From positions 3,410,001 through 3,474,000 of the forward strand of contig NZ_CP077604.1 in assembly GCF_019048865.1 (NCBI RefSeq): 64,000 bases of DNA, in the 5' to 3' direction. Shown here piece by piece: positions 23,513 to 32,659 of this stretch. A program made the translations under genes and the position numbers. The stretch's first letter is position 1. Each line of letters opens with the position of its first letter. The notes under the pieces are model-generated. The model was not told the DNA's origin, did not search any database, and saw nothing but the letters and a program-made list of their open reading frames with translations. This DNA comes from Aquihabitans sp. G128 (GTDB lineage Bacteria; Actinomycetota; Acidimicrobiia; Acidimicrobiales; Iamiaceae).

Positions 23513-24196
23513 TGGCCCCCCCGGATCGGCGTCATCCAGTTCCCGGGCTCGAACTGCGAGCTCGACGTCATGGAGGCCGTCGGTGCCCTCGGCGCCGAGG
23601 CCGAGATCCTGTGGCACGGCGACGACGACCTGCGCGGCGTCGATGCCGTGGTGGTCCCGGGAGGCTTCGCCCACGGGGACTACCTGCGCCCCGGCGCCAT
23701 CGCCCGGTTCTCGCCGGTGATGGGTGCGGTGGTGGCCTTCGCCGCCGACGGCGGCCCGGTGGTGGGCATCTGCAACGGCTTCCAGGTGCTGACCGAGGCC
23801 GGTCTGCTGCCCGGTGCGCTGCAGAAGAACCGCGGGCTCAAGTTCCTGTGCACCACGGTGGAGCTGCGGGTGGAGACGACGGCATCGGTGCTCAGCACCG
23901 GCGCCGAGGTCGGATCGATCCTGCGGGTGCCCATCAACCACTTCGAGGGCAACTACACCTGCTCGGCCGAGACGTTGGCGGAGCTGCAGTCCGAAGATCG
24001 CGTGGTGGTGCGCTACGTCGACAACCCCAATGGGTCCGTCGACGACATCGCCGGCATCACCAATGCCGGCCGCAACGTGGTGGGCCTCATGCCCCACCCC
24101 GAGCGGGCCAGCAGCGCGCTGCTGGGCTCGGCCGACGGGGTGCCGCTGCTGCGCTCGCTGGTCGACGCCGCCGCGGGGGCCGCGGCGCCGACCTGA
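23512..24196 (+). CDS. purQ: Phosphoribosylformylglycinamidine synthase glutaminase subunit PurQ, frameshifted at codon 3
   Basis: Restored length 227 residues. Class I glutamine amidotransferase delivering ammonia to PurL. The nucleophile elbow GICNGFQVL holds the catalytic Cys, and MPHPERA supplies the His/Glu pair. The family start IGVIQFPGSNCELDV is present but in a frame that has a stop just upstream and no start codon before it. The ATG overlapping the purS stop is in another frame because of seven C at 23516-23522. With six C the N terminus reads MAPRIGVIQFPGSNC, the expected sequence. Probable homopolymer error rather than a lost gene, since purS and purL are intact. Confidence 0.92.
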
Positions 24197-24202
24197 GCAG
24201 GA

Positions 24203-24622
24203 TCAGGCGGTGCGGGGCACGCCGGCCTTGCGCAGCACGGCGGGGGAGACCCCGACGGCCCGGAAGGCGGCGTAGCTGATGCCCTTGCGCTCGGCGTAGC
24301 CGGCGGCGGCCTCCACGAAGCCGGCCTCCAGCGCGTCGAGGTCGACGGTGGGCCCGTCGGCCGCGGCCAGCTCGGACTCGAGGTCGAACTTCTCCTGGGT
24401 CAGCTGGAGCTTGCTCAAGGGGTCGGCGGTGAGCAGCTCGACCTCGACCGCCTCGAGGCGCTTCTTCACGTTCTCGGTGGTCCGCTTGCGGCCCCGCTTC
24501 GGCTTGTTGGCGGCCAGGGCTTCGAGGTACACGCGCACGGCGCGACCCTGGGAACGGCCTTCGGCCAGGGCGGCCTTGTGCTCGTCGGACATGGAGCGGG
24601 CGGGCTTCTTCTTGGGGGCCAT
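24203..24622 (-). CDS. Conserved-type small basic/helical protein of unknown function
   Basis: 139 residues, not recognised. It begins with a Lys-rich tail (MAPKKKPARSMSDEHKAAL) and a second basic patch (NKPKRGRKRTTENVKKRLEA). A helix-rich segment follows (about 50-85, EVELLTADPLSKLQLTQEKF), probably coiled coil. The C terminus (GYAERKGISYAAFRAVGVS, then LRKAGVPRTA) resembles a small SAP-like or helix-turn-helix element that could bind DNA. That last reading is inference from pattern only. It converges on purQ with a 6-base gap and has a long AT-richer upstream region shared with the divergent mopI-like gene. Confidence 0.65.
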   Translation of the reverse strand: MAPKKKPARSMSDEHKAALAEGRSQGRAVRVYLEALAANKPKRGRKRTTENVKKRLEAVEVELLTADPLSKLQLTQEKFDLESELAAADGPTVDLDALEAGFVEAAAGYAERKGISYAAFRAVGVSPAVLRKAGVPRTA

Positions 24623-24750
24623 CGGTTCAGGAAAGCACGTTCCATTGATTCGTACAAGTCAGCGACCCACGGTATCTCCAGGCATCGCTCCTTTCCTGAC
24701 ATGCGCATCAGCCCAGGTGGACATTTCTCCTCAAACCGACGGTTGAATTG

Positions 24751-24773
24751 CCGATAGGCGAAGCATCGGTTTT
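24751..24773. terminator. Small hairpin followed by TTTT in the divergent intergenic region
   Basis: CCGAT plus GC pairs with GC plus ATCGG around a GAA loop (AG bulge on the left), then TTTT at 24770-24773. Terminator-like on the plus strand, but nothing on that strand ends nearby, so it could instead be an operator. Together with the uORF it is all I see in 24623-24848. Confidence 0.35.
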
Positions 24774-24803
24774 CGAACAACCGCGCCGGGCGGCCCCGGT
24801 GCC

Positions 24804-24809
24804 TAACGT
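24804..24809 (+). promoter_or_regulatory. Leaderless-type -10 box before an 11-codon uORF
   Basis: TAACGT followed by 7 bases and a GTG at 24817. That GTG opens the short ORF described next, not the main gene. Confidence 0.5.
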
Positions 24810-24816
24810 CGCCGGG

Positions 24817-24852
24817 GTGACCGGGAGCCAGAAGTCGGAAGTCCTGCCGTGA
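24817..24852 (+). CDS. Putative leader peptide (11 residues) coupled to the mopI-like gene
   Basis: GTG-started ORF encoding MTGSQKSEVLP and ending in a TGA that overlaps the GTG of the downstream gene as GTGA. The start sits 7 bases after a good -10 box, so it would be translated from a leaderless transcript, with ribosomes then reinitiating at the main start. No regulatory codon bias is obvious. Too short for homology evidence; the case rests on position and on a second example at 58595. Confidence 0.45.
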   Translation: MTGSQKSEVLP

Positions 24853-25237
24853 CGGACCTGCGCCTGGGCCAGGCCGCAGAGCTCCTCGGCGTCAGCGTCG
24901 ACACCGTCCGCCGCCTGCTCGACCGGGGGAGGTGGCCGGCGATCGCTCGCCCGGCGGCCAGCGCTCCGTCGACGGCGCCGACCTGGCCCGGTACCTCGCC
25001 GAGCACGCCGACGCCCCCGAGGCGGCCCCCGCCGCGGCCCGCTCGGCCCGCAACCGCTTCACCGGGCTGGTCACCCGGGTCGCCGTCGAGGGCCTCGTCG
25101 CCCAGGTCGAGCTGCAGGCCGGACCGTTCCGCGTGGTGTCGCTGCTCACCCGCGAAGCGGTCGAGGAGCTGGGCCTCGAGCCGGGCATGGTGGCCACCGC
25201 GAGCGTCAAGGCCACCAGCGTCGTCATCGAGGTCTGA
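24849..25237 (+). CDS. Excisionase-type HTH plus TOBE/Mop molybdate-binding protein, frameshifted
   Basis: Restored length 129 residues. The N terminus MTDLRLGQAAELLGVSVDTV followed by RRLLDRG is a MerR/excisionase-like helix-turn-helix. After a ~25-residue linker the C terminus (about 62-129, NRFTGLVTRVAVEGLVAQVE, EAVEELGLEPG, ATASVKATSVVIE) is a single TOBE/Mop domain that binds molybdate or tungstate. This matches the ModE-like HTH-TOBE proteins of actinobacteria. The frame breaks at a run of five G (24925-24929). One added G gives LLDRGEVAGDRSPGGQRSVD, restoring the second HTH wing. It is translated from GTG overlapping a short upstream ORF. No mod transporter genes are nearby. Confidence 0.82.
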
Positions 25238-25277
25238 GCGGCCCGCGCCGGCTTCCTGGCCCGTCGGCCCCGGCCGG

Positions 25278-25283
25278 TAGCCT
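25278..25283 (+). promoter_or_regulatory. Leaderless-type -10 box of purL
   Basis: TAGCCT followed by 6 bases and the GTG at 25290, the same arrangement as clpB. Confidence 0.55.
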
Positions 25284-25289
25284 CGCCCC

Positions 25290-27542
25290 GTGACCGACGC
25301 CGACGCCACGCCGATCCACCGGGCCCTCGGGCTCACCGACACCGAGCTCGATGACATCATCGAGATCCTCGGTCGGGAGCCGAACCGGCTGGAGCTGTCG
25401 ATGTACTCGGTGATGTGGTCCGAGCACTGCTCCTACAAGTCGTCGAAGGTCCACCTCCGTCGGCTGCCCACCACCGGTGAGGGCGTCCTGGTCGGCCCCG
25501 GGGAGAACGCCGGCGTCATGGACGTGGGCGACGGCATCGCCGCGGCCATCCGCATCGAGAGCCACAACCACCCGTCGTTCATCGAGCCCTACCAGGGCGC
25601 GGCGACCGGCGCCGGCGGCATCCTCCGGGACATCTTCACCATGGGCGCCCGGCCCATCGCGCTGATGGACCCGCTGCGCTTCGGCCCGCTGGACGATCCC
25701 CGCAGCCGCTGGGTGGCCGAGGGCGTGGTGTCGGGCATCTCGGGCTACGGCAACTCCGTCGGGGTGCCCACCGTCGGCGGCGAGGTGGTCTTCGACGAGT
25801 GCTACAAGGGCAACCCGCTGGTCAACGTCCTGTGCCTCGGCATCCTCCCGGTCGAGCGGCTCGTGCTGGCCAAGGCCACCGGCACCGGCAACCTCGCCGT
25901 CCTGCTCGGCTCGGCCACCGGCCGCGACGGCATCGGCGGCGTCAGCGTGCTGGCCTCGGCCGGCTTCGAGGAGGGCAGCGAGGACAAGCGCCCTGCGGTC
26001 CAGGTGGGCGACCCGTTCGAGGAGAAGCGCCTCATCGAGGCCTGCCTCGCCCTGCTCGACGCCGGCCTCGTGGTCGGCATCCAGGACCTCGGCGGTGCCG
26101 GCCTGACCTGCGCCGCGAGCGAGACGGCGGCCAACGGCAAGATGGGCATGGACTTCGACGTCTCGGCCGTGCCCCGGCGCGAAGACGGCATGGAGCCCTT
26201 CGAGGTCATGACCTCGGAGTCCCAGGAGCGGATGCTGGCCATCGTCACCCCGGATGACCTCCCCGAGGTGCTGCGGCTCTGCGAGCGCTGGGAGGTCCTG
26301 GCCACCGTGGTCGGCAAGGTCACCGACCCCGACGAGCACGGCGTCGGCATGCTGCGCATCGTAGACGGCTTCGACGGCGAGGTCCTGGCCGACGTGCCCG
26401 CCTCCAGCCTCCACGACGCCGCGCCCGTCTACGAGCGCCCCCTCGCCGAGCCCGCCGACCGGGCCGCTCGCCAGAGCGACGCCCCGGCGGCGCCCACGGC
26501 CGCAGATGCCACCGAGGCGCTGCTGGGCCTGCTCTACGACACCACCTGGGTGTCGTCGCAGTACGACCACCAGCTCTTCCTCAACACCGTCGAGGGCCCG
26601 GGCGGCGATGCCGTGGTCCTGCGGCTCAAGCACCCCACCACCGGCGTCGACACCGGTCGGGGCCTGGCCCTCACCACCGACGGCAACCACCGCTGGTGCG
26701 CCGTCGACCCCCGCCAGGGCACCGCCCTCACCCTGGCCGAGTCCATCCTGAACCTGGCGTGCGTCGGGGCCCGCCCCATGGCCGTGGTCAACTGCCTGAA
26801 CTTCGGCAACCCCGAGCACCCCGAGGTCATGTGGCAGCTCTCGGAGTCGGTCGACGGGCTGAGCGAGGCCTGCCTCGCCTTCGGCCTCCCGGTCATCGGC
26901 GGCAACGTCAGCCTCTACAACGAGTCCCGCGGCACCGACATCGACCCCACCCCGGTCATCGGCCTGCTCGGCGTGGTCGACGAGCTCACCCGCCGGCCCC
27001 CCGGGGTCACCCTGGCCGAGGGCGACCAGCTCCTGCTGCTGGGCGACGACCTCGCCGGCCCGGCCCCGTCGCTGGCCGGTTCGGCCCAGGCGTGGGCGGC
27101 CGGGAGCAAGGGCGGTGCGCTGCCGGCCTTCGACCCCCAGCTCCACAGCCGGGTGGCCGACCTCGTCCGCAACCTGGTCACCGGTGAGGTGCTCAGCGGC
27201 GTGCACGACGCCTCCTCCGGCGGGCTCGGCGTGGCCCTCGCCGAGCTCAGCGTCCGCTCCGGCGTGGGCGTCGACGTGACCGGCCTGCCCGGCACCGCCC
27301 ACCTGTTCGCCGAGGCGCCGTCCCGCGTGGTGGTGGCCGTGGCCGCCGACCACGTCGATGCCGTCCTGGCCGCGGCTGCCGGCGCGCAGGTGCCTGCCGT
27401 CGCCCTGGGCACCGCCGGGGGCGACCGCTTCGCCCTCTCCGGCCCCGACGGGACGCTGGTCGAGGTCGGTGTCGCCGACCTCACCGCCACCTGGCGGGAT
27501 CGCCTCCCGGACGCCCTCGGCGCCGGCACCACGCAGGCCTGA
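25290..27542 (+). CDS. purL: Phosphoribosylformylglycinamidine synthase subunit PurL
   Basis: 750-residue small-type PurL, which forms FGAM from FGAR, ATP and ammonia supplied by PurQ. Motifs in order: [69 protein letters not shown], and in the second half [10 protein letters not shown] and [17 protein letters not shown]. The duplicated AIR-synthetase-like fold is evident. The absence of a fused glutaminase domain agrees with separate purS and purQ genes. The GTG start is supported by a -10 box 6 bases upstream. Confidence 0.96.
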   Translation: MTDADATPIHRALGLTDTELDDIIEILGREPNRLELSMYSVMWSEHCSYKSSKVHLRRLPTTGEGVLVGPGENAGVMDVGDGIAAAIRIESHNHPSFIEPYQGAATGAGGILRDIFTMGARPIALMDPLRFGPLDDPRSRWVAEGVVSGISGYGNSVGVPTVGGEVVFDECYKGNPLVNVLCLGILPVERLVLAKATGTGNLAVLLGSATGRDGIGGVSVLASAGFEEGSEDKRPAVQVGDPFEEKRLIEACLALLDAGLVVGIQDLGGAGLTCAASETAANGKMGMDFDVSAVPRREDGMEPFEVMTSESQERMLAIVTPDDLPEVLRLCERWEVLATVVGKVTDPDEHGVGMLRIVDGFDGEVLADVPASSLHDAAPVYERPLAEPADRAARQSDAPAAPTAADATEALLGLLYDTTWVSSQYDHQLFLNTVEGPGGDAVVLRLKHPTTGVDTGRGLALTTDGNHRWCAVDPRQGTALTLAESILNLACVGARPMAVVNCLNFGNPEHPEVMWQLSESVDGLSEACLAFGLPVIGGNVSLYNESRGTDIDPTPVIGLLGVVDELTRRPPGVTLAEGDQLLLLGDDLAGPAPSLAGSAQAWAAGSKGGALPAFDPQLHSRVADLVRNLVTGEVLSGVHDASSGGLGVALAELSVRSGVGVDVTGLPGTAHLFAEAPSRVVVAVAADHVDAVLAAAAGAQVPAVALGTAGGDRFALSGPDGTLVEVGVADLTATWRDRLPDALGAGTTQA

Positions 27543-27592
27543 TCGGGACGGCCCCAGGGCCGACCCAACGATCCGCCGGCGCCAGGGCTCTG

Positions 27593-28990
27593 GTGTCCGT
27601 GGCGACTCGACAGCGGTGGCAGGCGTGGGCAGGCGTGGCGGCCGCAGTGGTGGGCGCGCTCCCGCTGGTGAGCGGGACGTCGGCGGGGGCGGCCCCCGTG
27701 CGGGAGCTGGCGCCGGAGACCACGACGGTCCCCATCGGCCAACCCCTCCGCGTGGCCACCGGCTGCCCGCCGCTCAGCCAGCACCGGGTGGTGGAGCAGC
27801 ACCCCGAGGTCAGCCTGGTGGTGGGCACCGGCGCGACCTCCCGTCGGGCCGCTCGCGGCGTGGCGCCCGACGCCGACGGCGTCGTCACGATCACCGTGCC
27901 GGCCTGGGTCGACCCGACCGAGCCGGCCACCCTGGTCGGCCGGTGCTCCGGCTCGGGCACCAGCACCACGACGACCTACGACCCGGTCCCGGTCGACGTG
28001 ATGGCCGGCTCGCCGGCCTGGCCGGGACCGGTGCTCGACCCGGCGCCGGCCACCCGTGAGGGCGGCCAGCTCTTCGTCGTGCGCGGCGGGGGCTGCCCGC
28101 CCGGCGCCGACGCCCAGGTCCGGCTCAGCGACGACACCGGCACGGTGCGCTACCAGCAGCAGGAGTCCGTCGACGCCGCCGGTCGGTTCGTGGTGGAGGT
28201 CTACCTCTACGACGAGCTCGCCGGATCGTTCTCCGGCGAGCTGTCCTGCACCTCCGGCGCCTTCGAGCTGCTGTCGCCGCCCTTCGCCCTCACCGTGGTG
28301 CCCCGGCCGCAGCTGGGCGAGCTGTCGGTGGGCTACGACCCGATCACCGGCGTCCGCTCCTACGGCGGCACCGGCTGCGGTCCGGGCGACCGAGTCACCC
28401 TCGACGTCTCCGGCGAGTCGCAGGGCAACGGGTTCCAGCCCGGCCCCCCGCAGAACTCCGCCGGCCACGTGGCGGCGCACCTCACCACGACCGTGCGCGC
28501 CGACGGCACGTTCTCGGCGACCTGGACGGGCCCGAGCGGCCCGGCCCGGGTCGCCGTCCGGACCGACTGCGGTGATCCGGCCACCACCGGCTATCGACTG
28601 CTGCCGAGCGAGCAGACCACCTCGGCCACCGGCGCGAAGGTGCTCGACCTGTCCTCGGGCGGCCACCGGCCGGGCAGCACCCTGTTCGCGGTGGTCGACT
28701 TCGCGTGCCGCTCCGAGGCCTCGGGCCTGCAGGTGACCGACCCCTACGGGGCGACCCTGTCCGAGGTGCCCCTGGCCGACGACTTCGCCCACCCGGTGCT
28801 GGTGCCGGCCACGCCCGGGGCCTACTACCTCGTCCCCACGTGCGACGGCGTGCGCGGCCGCCCCACCCTGTTCGCCGTCGATCCCGTCGAGGTCAGCCTC
28901 GAGCCCGGTGCGATCTCGGGCGGCGCCGGCCCGGCCACGCCGGCCACCGCGGCCACCGCGCTCCCGGGCTCGCCCACCTACACCGGCTGA
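27593..28990 (+). CDS. Secreted Ig-like repeat protein of unknown function
   Basis: 465 residues with a Sec signal peptide (basic MSVATRQRWQAW, hydrophobic AGVAAAVVGALPLV, ending SAGAA). The mature part is a series of about four beta-sandwich-like segments, each with a Cys pair and Gly/Asp turns (RCSGSGTSTTTTYDPVPV, RGGGCPPGADAQVRLSDD, GGTGCGPGDRVTLDVSG, VDFACRSEASGLQV), the pattern of bacterial Ig-like domains. It ends ALPGSPTYTG and stops with no membrane helix, so it is probably released. GTG 27593 or in-frame GTG 27599 could start it. Follows purL by 50 bases, possibly co-transcribed. Confidence 0.72.
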   Translation: MSVATRQRWQAWAGVAAAVVGALPLVSGTSAGAAPVRELAPETTTVPIGQPLRVATGCPPLSQHRVVEQHPEVSLVVGTGATSRRAARGVAPDADGVVTITVPAWVDPTEPATLVGRCSGSGTSTTTTYDPVPVDVMAGSPAWPGPVLDPAPATREGGQLFVVRGGGCPPGADAQVRLSDDTGTVRYQQQESVDAAGRFVVEVYLYDELAGSFSGELSCTSGAFELLSPPFALTVVPRPQLGELSVGYDPITGVRSYGGTGCGPGDRVTLDVSGESQGNGFQPGPPQNSAGHVAAHLTTTVRADGTFSATWTGPSGPARVAVRTDCGDPATTGYRLLPSEQTTSATGAKVLDLSSGGHRPGSTLFAVVDFACRSEASGLQVTDPYGATLSEVPLADDFAHPVLVPATPGAYYLVPTCDGVRGRPTLFAVDPVEVSLEPGAISGGAGPATPATAATALPGSPTYTG

Positions 28991-29002
28991 CCGGCTCCGC
29001 CG

Positions 29003-29008
29003 TAGCGT
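29003..29008 (+). promoter_or_regulatory. Leaderless-type -10 box of maf
   Basis: TAGCGT followed by 6 bases and the ATG at 29015. Confidence 0.5.
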
Positions 29009-29014
29009 CGGCCC

Positions 29015-29638
29015 ATGGCCGCTGACGTCGAACCGCCCCTGGTCCTGGCCTCGGGGTCACCCCGCCGGCGCGAGCTGCTCGCGTCGCTCGGCGTGGCGTT
29101 CACGGTGCGGCCCGCCGGCATCGACGAGACCCCGCTTCCGGGCGAGGCCGCCGAGGACCTGGTCCGGCGGTTGGCGGTGGGCAAGGCCCAGGCCGCGCTC
29201 GACGTCGCACCCGAGGCCGACGTGGTGGTGCTGGCCGCCGACACCGTGGTGGTCCTCGAGGGCGAGGTGCTCGGAAAGCCGGCCGACGCCGCCGAGGCCC
29301 GAGCGGTCCTTCGCCGGCTGTCCGGCCACCGCCACGTCGTGCTCACCGGTGTCGCCGTCGCCCGGCGCTCGATCGGGGGCGCCGGGCTGGGCCCGGCCTC
29401 CTCGCTCGATGTGGAGGTCGAGGCCACCGCGGTCGAGTTCCGCGCCCTCGACGACGACGAGGTCGACCGCTACGTCGCCACCGGCGAGCCGCTCGACAAG
29501 GCCGGCTCCTACGGCATCCAGGGCGGGGCCGGCGCCTTCGTGGCCTCGATCGAGGGCGACCGCGACAACGTGATCGGCCTCGGCCTGGCGACCGTGCGCC
29601 GGCTCCTGGCCGGCGCCGGCGTCAGCCTCCCGAGCTGA
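29015..29638 (+). CDS. maf: Maf-like nucleoside triphosphate pyrophosphatase
   Basis: 207 residues. Maf proteins hydrolyse non-canonical or UTP/dTTP nucleotides to monophosphates and can affect septation. Motifs: [17 protein letters not shown] at the N terminus, the Asp of [29 protein letters not shown], and [18 protein letters not shown] with the catalytic Lys and Gly-rich loop. Which base is preferred cannot be told. Its 3' end overlaps the convergent dus gene by 17 bases. Confidence 0.93.
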   Translation: MAADVEPPLVLASGSPRRRELLASLGVAFTVRPAGIDETPLPGEAAEDLVRRLAVGKAQAALDVAPEADVVVLAADTVVVLEGEVLGKPADAAEARAVLRRLSGHRHVVLTGVAVARRSIGGAGLGPASSLDVEVEATAVEFRALDDDEVDRYVATGEPLDKAGSYGIQGGAGAFVASIEGDRDNVIGLGLATVRRLLAGAGVSLPS

Positions 29639-30788
29639 AGGCGTCGGCCGCCACGCCCAGCGGCGTGGGGTCGTCGCGGTCGCGCCAGAAGTCCTGGGGC
29701 ACGGTGATGGGCTTGGGGCCGTGCTGGTGGCCGCGGGGGAGCCCGATCGACTCGACGGGCAGCTCGACGGCGGGGTCCAGCTCGTCGAGGCGCTCCTCGA
29801 ACTGCTCGAGCGAGTCGGCCTCCACCAGCCGCCGGCGGGCGGCCGGGCCCACGGGGTAGCCCTGCAGGTACCAGCCCACGTGCTTGCGCAGGTCCCGCAC
29901 GCCCACCGTCTCGCCGTGCCACTCCACCAGGCGGCGGGCGTGGTCCCGCATGGCCTCGACCACCTTGCCCACCGGTGGGGCCGAGTCGACGTGGCGCCCG
30001 TCGAACGCCGCGGCCAGGTCGCCGAACAGCCACGGCCGGCCGAGGCAGCCGCGCCCCACCACCACGCCGTCGCAGCCGGTCTCGGCCACCATCCGGAGCG
30101 CGTCGGCGGCCACCCAGATGTCGCCGTTGCCGAGCACGGGGATGGACGTGACCGCCTCCTTGAGGCGGGTGATGGCCGTCCAGTCGGCGACGCCGGAGTA
30201 GGCCTGGTAGGCGGTGCGGGCGTGCAGGGCGACGGCGGCCACGCCCTCGGCCTCGGCGATGGGCCCGGCGTCGAGGTAGGTCAGGTGGTCGTCGTCGATG
30301 CCCATGCGGAGCTTGACCGTGACCGGCACGTCGCCCGCGCCCGCGACCGCAGCCCGCACGACGTCCTGGAACAGCCGGCGGCGCCAGGGCAGGGCCGAGC
30401 CGCCGCCGTGGCGGGTGATCTTGCGCACGGGGCAGCCGAAGTTGAGGTCGACGTGCTCGGCACCCAGCTCGTTGACGAGCTTGCTGACGGCCTGGCCCAA
30501 GATGGCCGGGTCGGTGCCGTAGAGCTGGATGGACCGGGGCGACTCGTCGGGGCCGAACCGGGCGAGGTGGTGGGTCTTCTCGTGGCCCTCGACCAAGCCG
30601 CGGGCCGCCACCATCTCGCTGACGTAGATGCCGGCGCCCTGCGAGCGGCACAGCGCACGGAACGGGGCGTTGGTGACGCCGGCCATGGGGGCGAGCACCA
30701 CCGGGGGCCAGACCTCGTGCGGCCCGATGTGCAGCGGGGCGCGCGCGGGCGCCGTGACGGCGGTGGGGGTCTCGAGCACGTCGGACAT
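29622..30788 (-). CDS. dus: tRNA-dihydrouridine synthase (DusB-like)
   Basis: 388-residue FMN enzyme reducing uridines in tRNA. TIM-barrel motifs: [20 protein letters not shown] (FMN phosphate side), [14 protein letters not shown] with the catalytic Cys, [16 protein letters not shown], and the FMN loop [19 protein letters not shown] helical RNA-binding domain follows ([13 protein letters not shown]). The length and the YPVG segment match the actinobacterial DusB group. ATG 30788 is the first good start; the very long upstream open frame is a shadow of other genes. Confidence 0.94.
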   Translation of the reverse strand: MSDVLETPTAVTAPARAPLHIGPHEVWPPVVLAPMAGVTNAPFRALCRSQGAGIYVSEMVAARGLVEGHEKTHHLARFGPDESPRSIQLYGTDPAILGQAVSKLVNELGAEHVDLNFGCPVRKITRHGGGSALPWRRRLFQDVVRAAVAGAGDVPVTVKLRMGIDDDHLTYLDAGPIAEAEGVAAVALHARTAYQAYSGVADWTAITRLKEAVTSIPVLGNGDIWVAADALRMVAETGCDGVVVGRGCLGRPWLFGDLAAAFDGRHVDSAPPVGKVVEAMRDHARRLVEWHGETVGVRDLRKHVGWYLQGYPVGPAARRRLVEADSLEQFEERLDELDPAVELPVESIGLPRGHQHGPKPITVPQDFWRDRDDPTPLGVAADAFSSGG

Positions 30789-30916
30789 GGCCCGTCCAGG
30801 CTGCCAGACGACCTCGCCGGTGCCACCACCGGGACGCCCGTCATGGCGCGTCGGGCGGCGGCTCCTTGCTGGGTGGACCGCGAGCCCGCGGCCCGTCGCC
30901 GTCCCGAGAGCCCCCG

Positions 30917-31462
30917 ATGTCGCCGCGCCGCCTCGCCGCCCTGTCCCTGCTCGTGGTGGTGCTGGCCGCCTGCTCGGGCTCGAAGGGGAGCGACGGCCTG
31001 GCCACGCCGCCGGTGGCCAGCGCCGATGCCTACACCCGCTCGCTGGCCGCGGGCCTCGCGGCGAAGGGCGGCAACTTCGAGCTCAGCAAGGCGGGGGCGG
31101 CGTGCACCGCCAAGGCCTGGGTGCGAGACATCGGCCCCCGACACCTCGCGGCGAGCGAGCTCCGACCGGAGGACCTCGAGGCGCAGGACCTGGTGCTGGG
31201 CCGCCTCGACCTCCCGCCCGAGCAGGCCGGCCGGGTGGTGGCGGCGCTGGAGCGCTGCGTGCCCGACGCCTTCGCCACCTTCCGCACGGGCATGGCGGCC
31301 GGCCAGGAGGCCGATGCCCGGGCCTGCTTCACCAAGGCGCTCGACGACGGGTTCGTGCGCCAGCTGCTGGTGGCCAGCCTCCAGGGCGACGAGGTGCCCG
31401 AGGCGCTCCGGGGCCGGCTGGCCACGGCCTCGCGGTCCTGCGGGATCCCCTACGCCGGTTGA
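30917..31462 (+). CDS. Putative lipoprotein of unknown function
   Basis: 181 residues. The N terminus MSPRRLAALSLLVVVLAACS is a lipoprotein signal peptide with lipobox LAAC, so the Cys would be acylated and the protein anchored outside the membrane. The mature part is helical, with four more Cys at about 55, 97, 122 and 173 that may form two disulfides. It resembles the small actinobacterial DUF732-like helical secreted proteins in style, but no family can be assigned. ATG 30917 was preferred over an upstream in-frame start at 30866 because it gives a clean signal peptide. Its end overlaps the convergent acyltransferase by 13 bases. Confidence 0.7.
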   Translation: MSPRRLAALSLLVVVLAACSGSKGSDGLATPPVASADAYTRSLAAGLAAKGGNFELSKAGAACTAKAWVRDIGPRHLAASELRPEDLEAQDLVLGRLDLPPEQAGRVVAALERCVPDAFATFRTGMAAGQEADARACFTKALDDGFVRQLLVASLQGDEVPEALRGRLATASRSCGIPYAG

Positions 31463-32637
31463 GGCGTGGGCGCCGACGTCGCCTTCGGCGGTCGCTTCTT
31501 CACGTACTGGCGGCCGAGCACGAAGATGATCGGCAGGGTGAGCACCAGGGGCCCGACGAAGGCGAGCGGCCGGGTGAGCCACCACTGCAGGTCCGGACGG
31601 CGCACCTGCTCGTCGTGGAGCACGAAGTGCCCGAACGCCGCCCACAGGGCCATGCCGGTGGAGTGGAACAGGAAGAGCGGCAGCGAGAACCGGTTGATGA
31701 CCTCGCTGACGGTGGCCCACCGGTTGGAGGTCTCCAGGCGGTGCAGCACCCACGGTCGCAGGAGCAGCGCCACCCCGGCCTGGAACAGCAGCAGGGCCAG
31801 GATGCAGATGGTGGGCGGCGCCATGTTCGAGACCTTCTCGCCGGGCACGCCGACCATGGAGCCGGGGTAGAGCTCCGAGCCCACCAGCGCCGCCAGGCCG
31901 AACAGGCCGGCCCACGCCATGCCCCAGGCCACCCGGCGCCCGGCCGCCACCAGCGGCTCCCAGAAGTAGCCGAGCTGGTGGCAGGTGGCCCAGATCACGA
32001 CCATGTTCACCCAGCCGGCCCAGGACACGTCGTGGCTGAACCGGGCGACGTCGACGATGACCGCGATGCCGACGCCCCAGACCAGCACCAGCGCACCGAA
32101 CTTCTCGTGCAGCCAGTGGGTGATGGGGAACAGCAGGATCAGCAGCAGGTACACGATGATGAACCAGAGCGGGCTGAGGATCAGCTTCACCGACCGGCCC
32201 ACGCCGTCGACGTCCCACACCGCGACGGCCACCGAGCCGATGAGCCACCAGCCCGCCGCCAGGGCGAGCGCCGGCCGGGCCAGCTGGCCGGCTCGGCTCC
32301 AGGCGAAGCCCAGCGTGGTCCGGAAGCGGCCCTTCTCCTCGGCCGCCTCCCAGCTCTCGGAGTGGGCGAAGCCGCCCACGAAGAAGAACAGCGGCATGAC
32401 CTGGAACAGCCAGGTGGCGATGAACAGGCCGTGGGTGAACCCGATGGGGTTGGAGGCGTGGGGCCCGTCGTCCTCCCAGATGATGATGGTGAACACCCAG
32501 TGCCAGGCCACCACCACGAGCAGGCTGAAGGCCCGCACGAAGTCGATGAAGCGGTCCCGATCGCCCACGGTGGGCGTGGGCGGGTCCATGAGGTCGGCGA
32601 CCTGGTCGGCCGTGGTCCCCGCCGTCTCCTGCGCCAT
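31450..32637 (-). CDS. Membrane acyltransferase, family 3 (OafA/NolL-like)
   Basis: 395 residues with about ten hydrophobic helices. The Acyl_transf_3 pattern is visible: RFIDFVRAFSLLVVVAWHW at the start (RxxxxR/H region with the conserved His), FFFVGGFAHSESW in the second helix, and LFLFHSTGMALW late in the protein. Such enzymes O-acetylate or acylate extracellular polysaccharides or cell-wall glycans. It ends in a basic/Pro tail (KKRPPKATSAPTPQPA). Expressed from a -10 box 6 bases before its ATG that overlaps the -10 box of the divergent CPBP gene. Confidence 0.85.
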   Translation of the reverse strand: MAQETAGTTADQVADLMDPPTPTVGDRDRFIDFVRAFSLLVVVAWHWVFTIIIWEDDGPHASNPIGFTHGLFIATWLFQVMPLFFFVGGFAHSESWEAAEEKGRFRTTLGFAWSRAGQLARPALALAAGWWLIGSVAVAVWDVDGVGRSVKLILSPLWFIIVYLLLILLFPITHWLHEKFGALVLVWGVGIAVIVDVARFSHDVSWAGWVNMVVIWATCHQLGYFWEPLVAAGRRVAWGMAWAGLFGLAALVGSELYPGSMVGVPGEKVSNMAPPTICILALLLFQAGVALLLRPWVLHRLETSNRWATVSEVINRFSLPLFLFHSTGMALWAAFGHFVLHDEQVRRPDLQWWLTRPLAFVGPLVLTLPIIFVLGRQYVKKRPPKATSAPTPQPA

Positions 32638-32643
32638 CCGCGG

Positions 32644-32649
32644 ACACTA
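32644..32649 (-). promoter_or_regulatory. Leaderless-type -10 box of the acyltransferase gene
   Basis: TAGTGT on the minus strand, 6 bases before ATG 32637. It shares its TA (32648-32649) with the plus-strand box TACCGT at 32648-32653. Confidence 0.6.
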
Positions 32650-32653
32650 CCGT
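32648..32653 (+). promoter_or_regulatory. Leaderless-type -10 box of the CPBP protease gene
   Basis: TACCGT, 6 bases before ATG 32660. The two start codons are only 22 bases apart, so one short segment serves both directions. Confidence 0.6.
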
Positions 32654-32659
32654 CGCCGG

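Noticed and set aside
24623-24816. Riboswitch (molybdate or purine) in the AT-richer gap
   Set aside because: No conserved core recognisable; only a small hairpin with TTTT and a leaderless -10 were seen.
28950-28990. C-terminal ALPGSPTYTG of the secreted Ig-like protein as an LPXTG signal
   Set aside because: No hydrophobic helix or basic tail follows in any frame, and the motif is not LPxTG.
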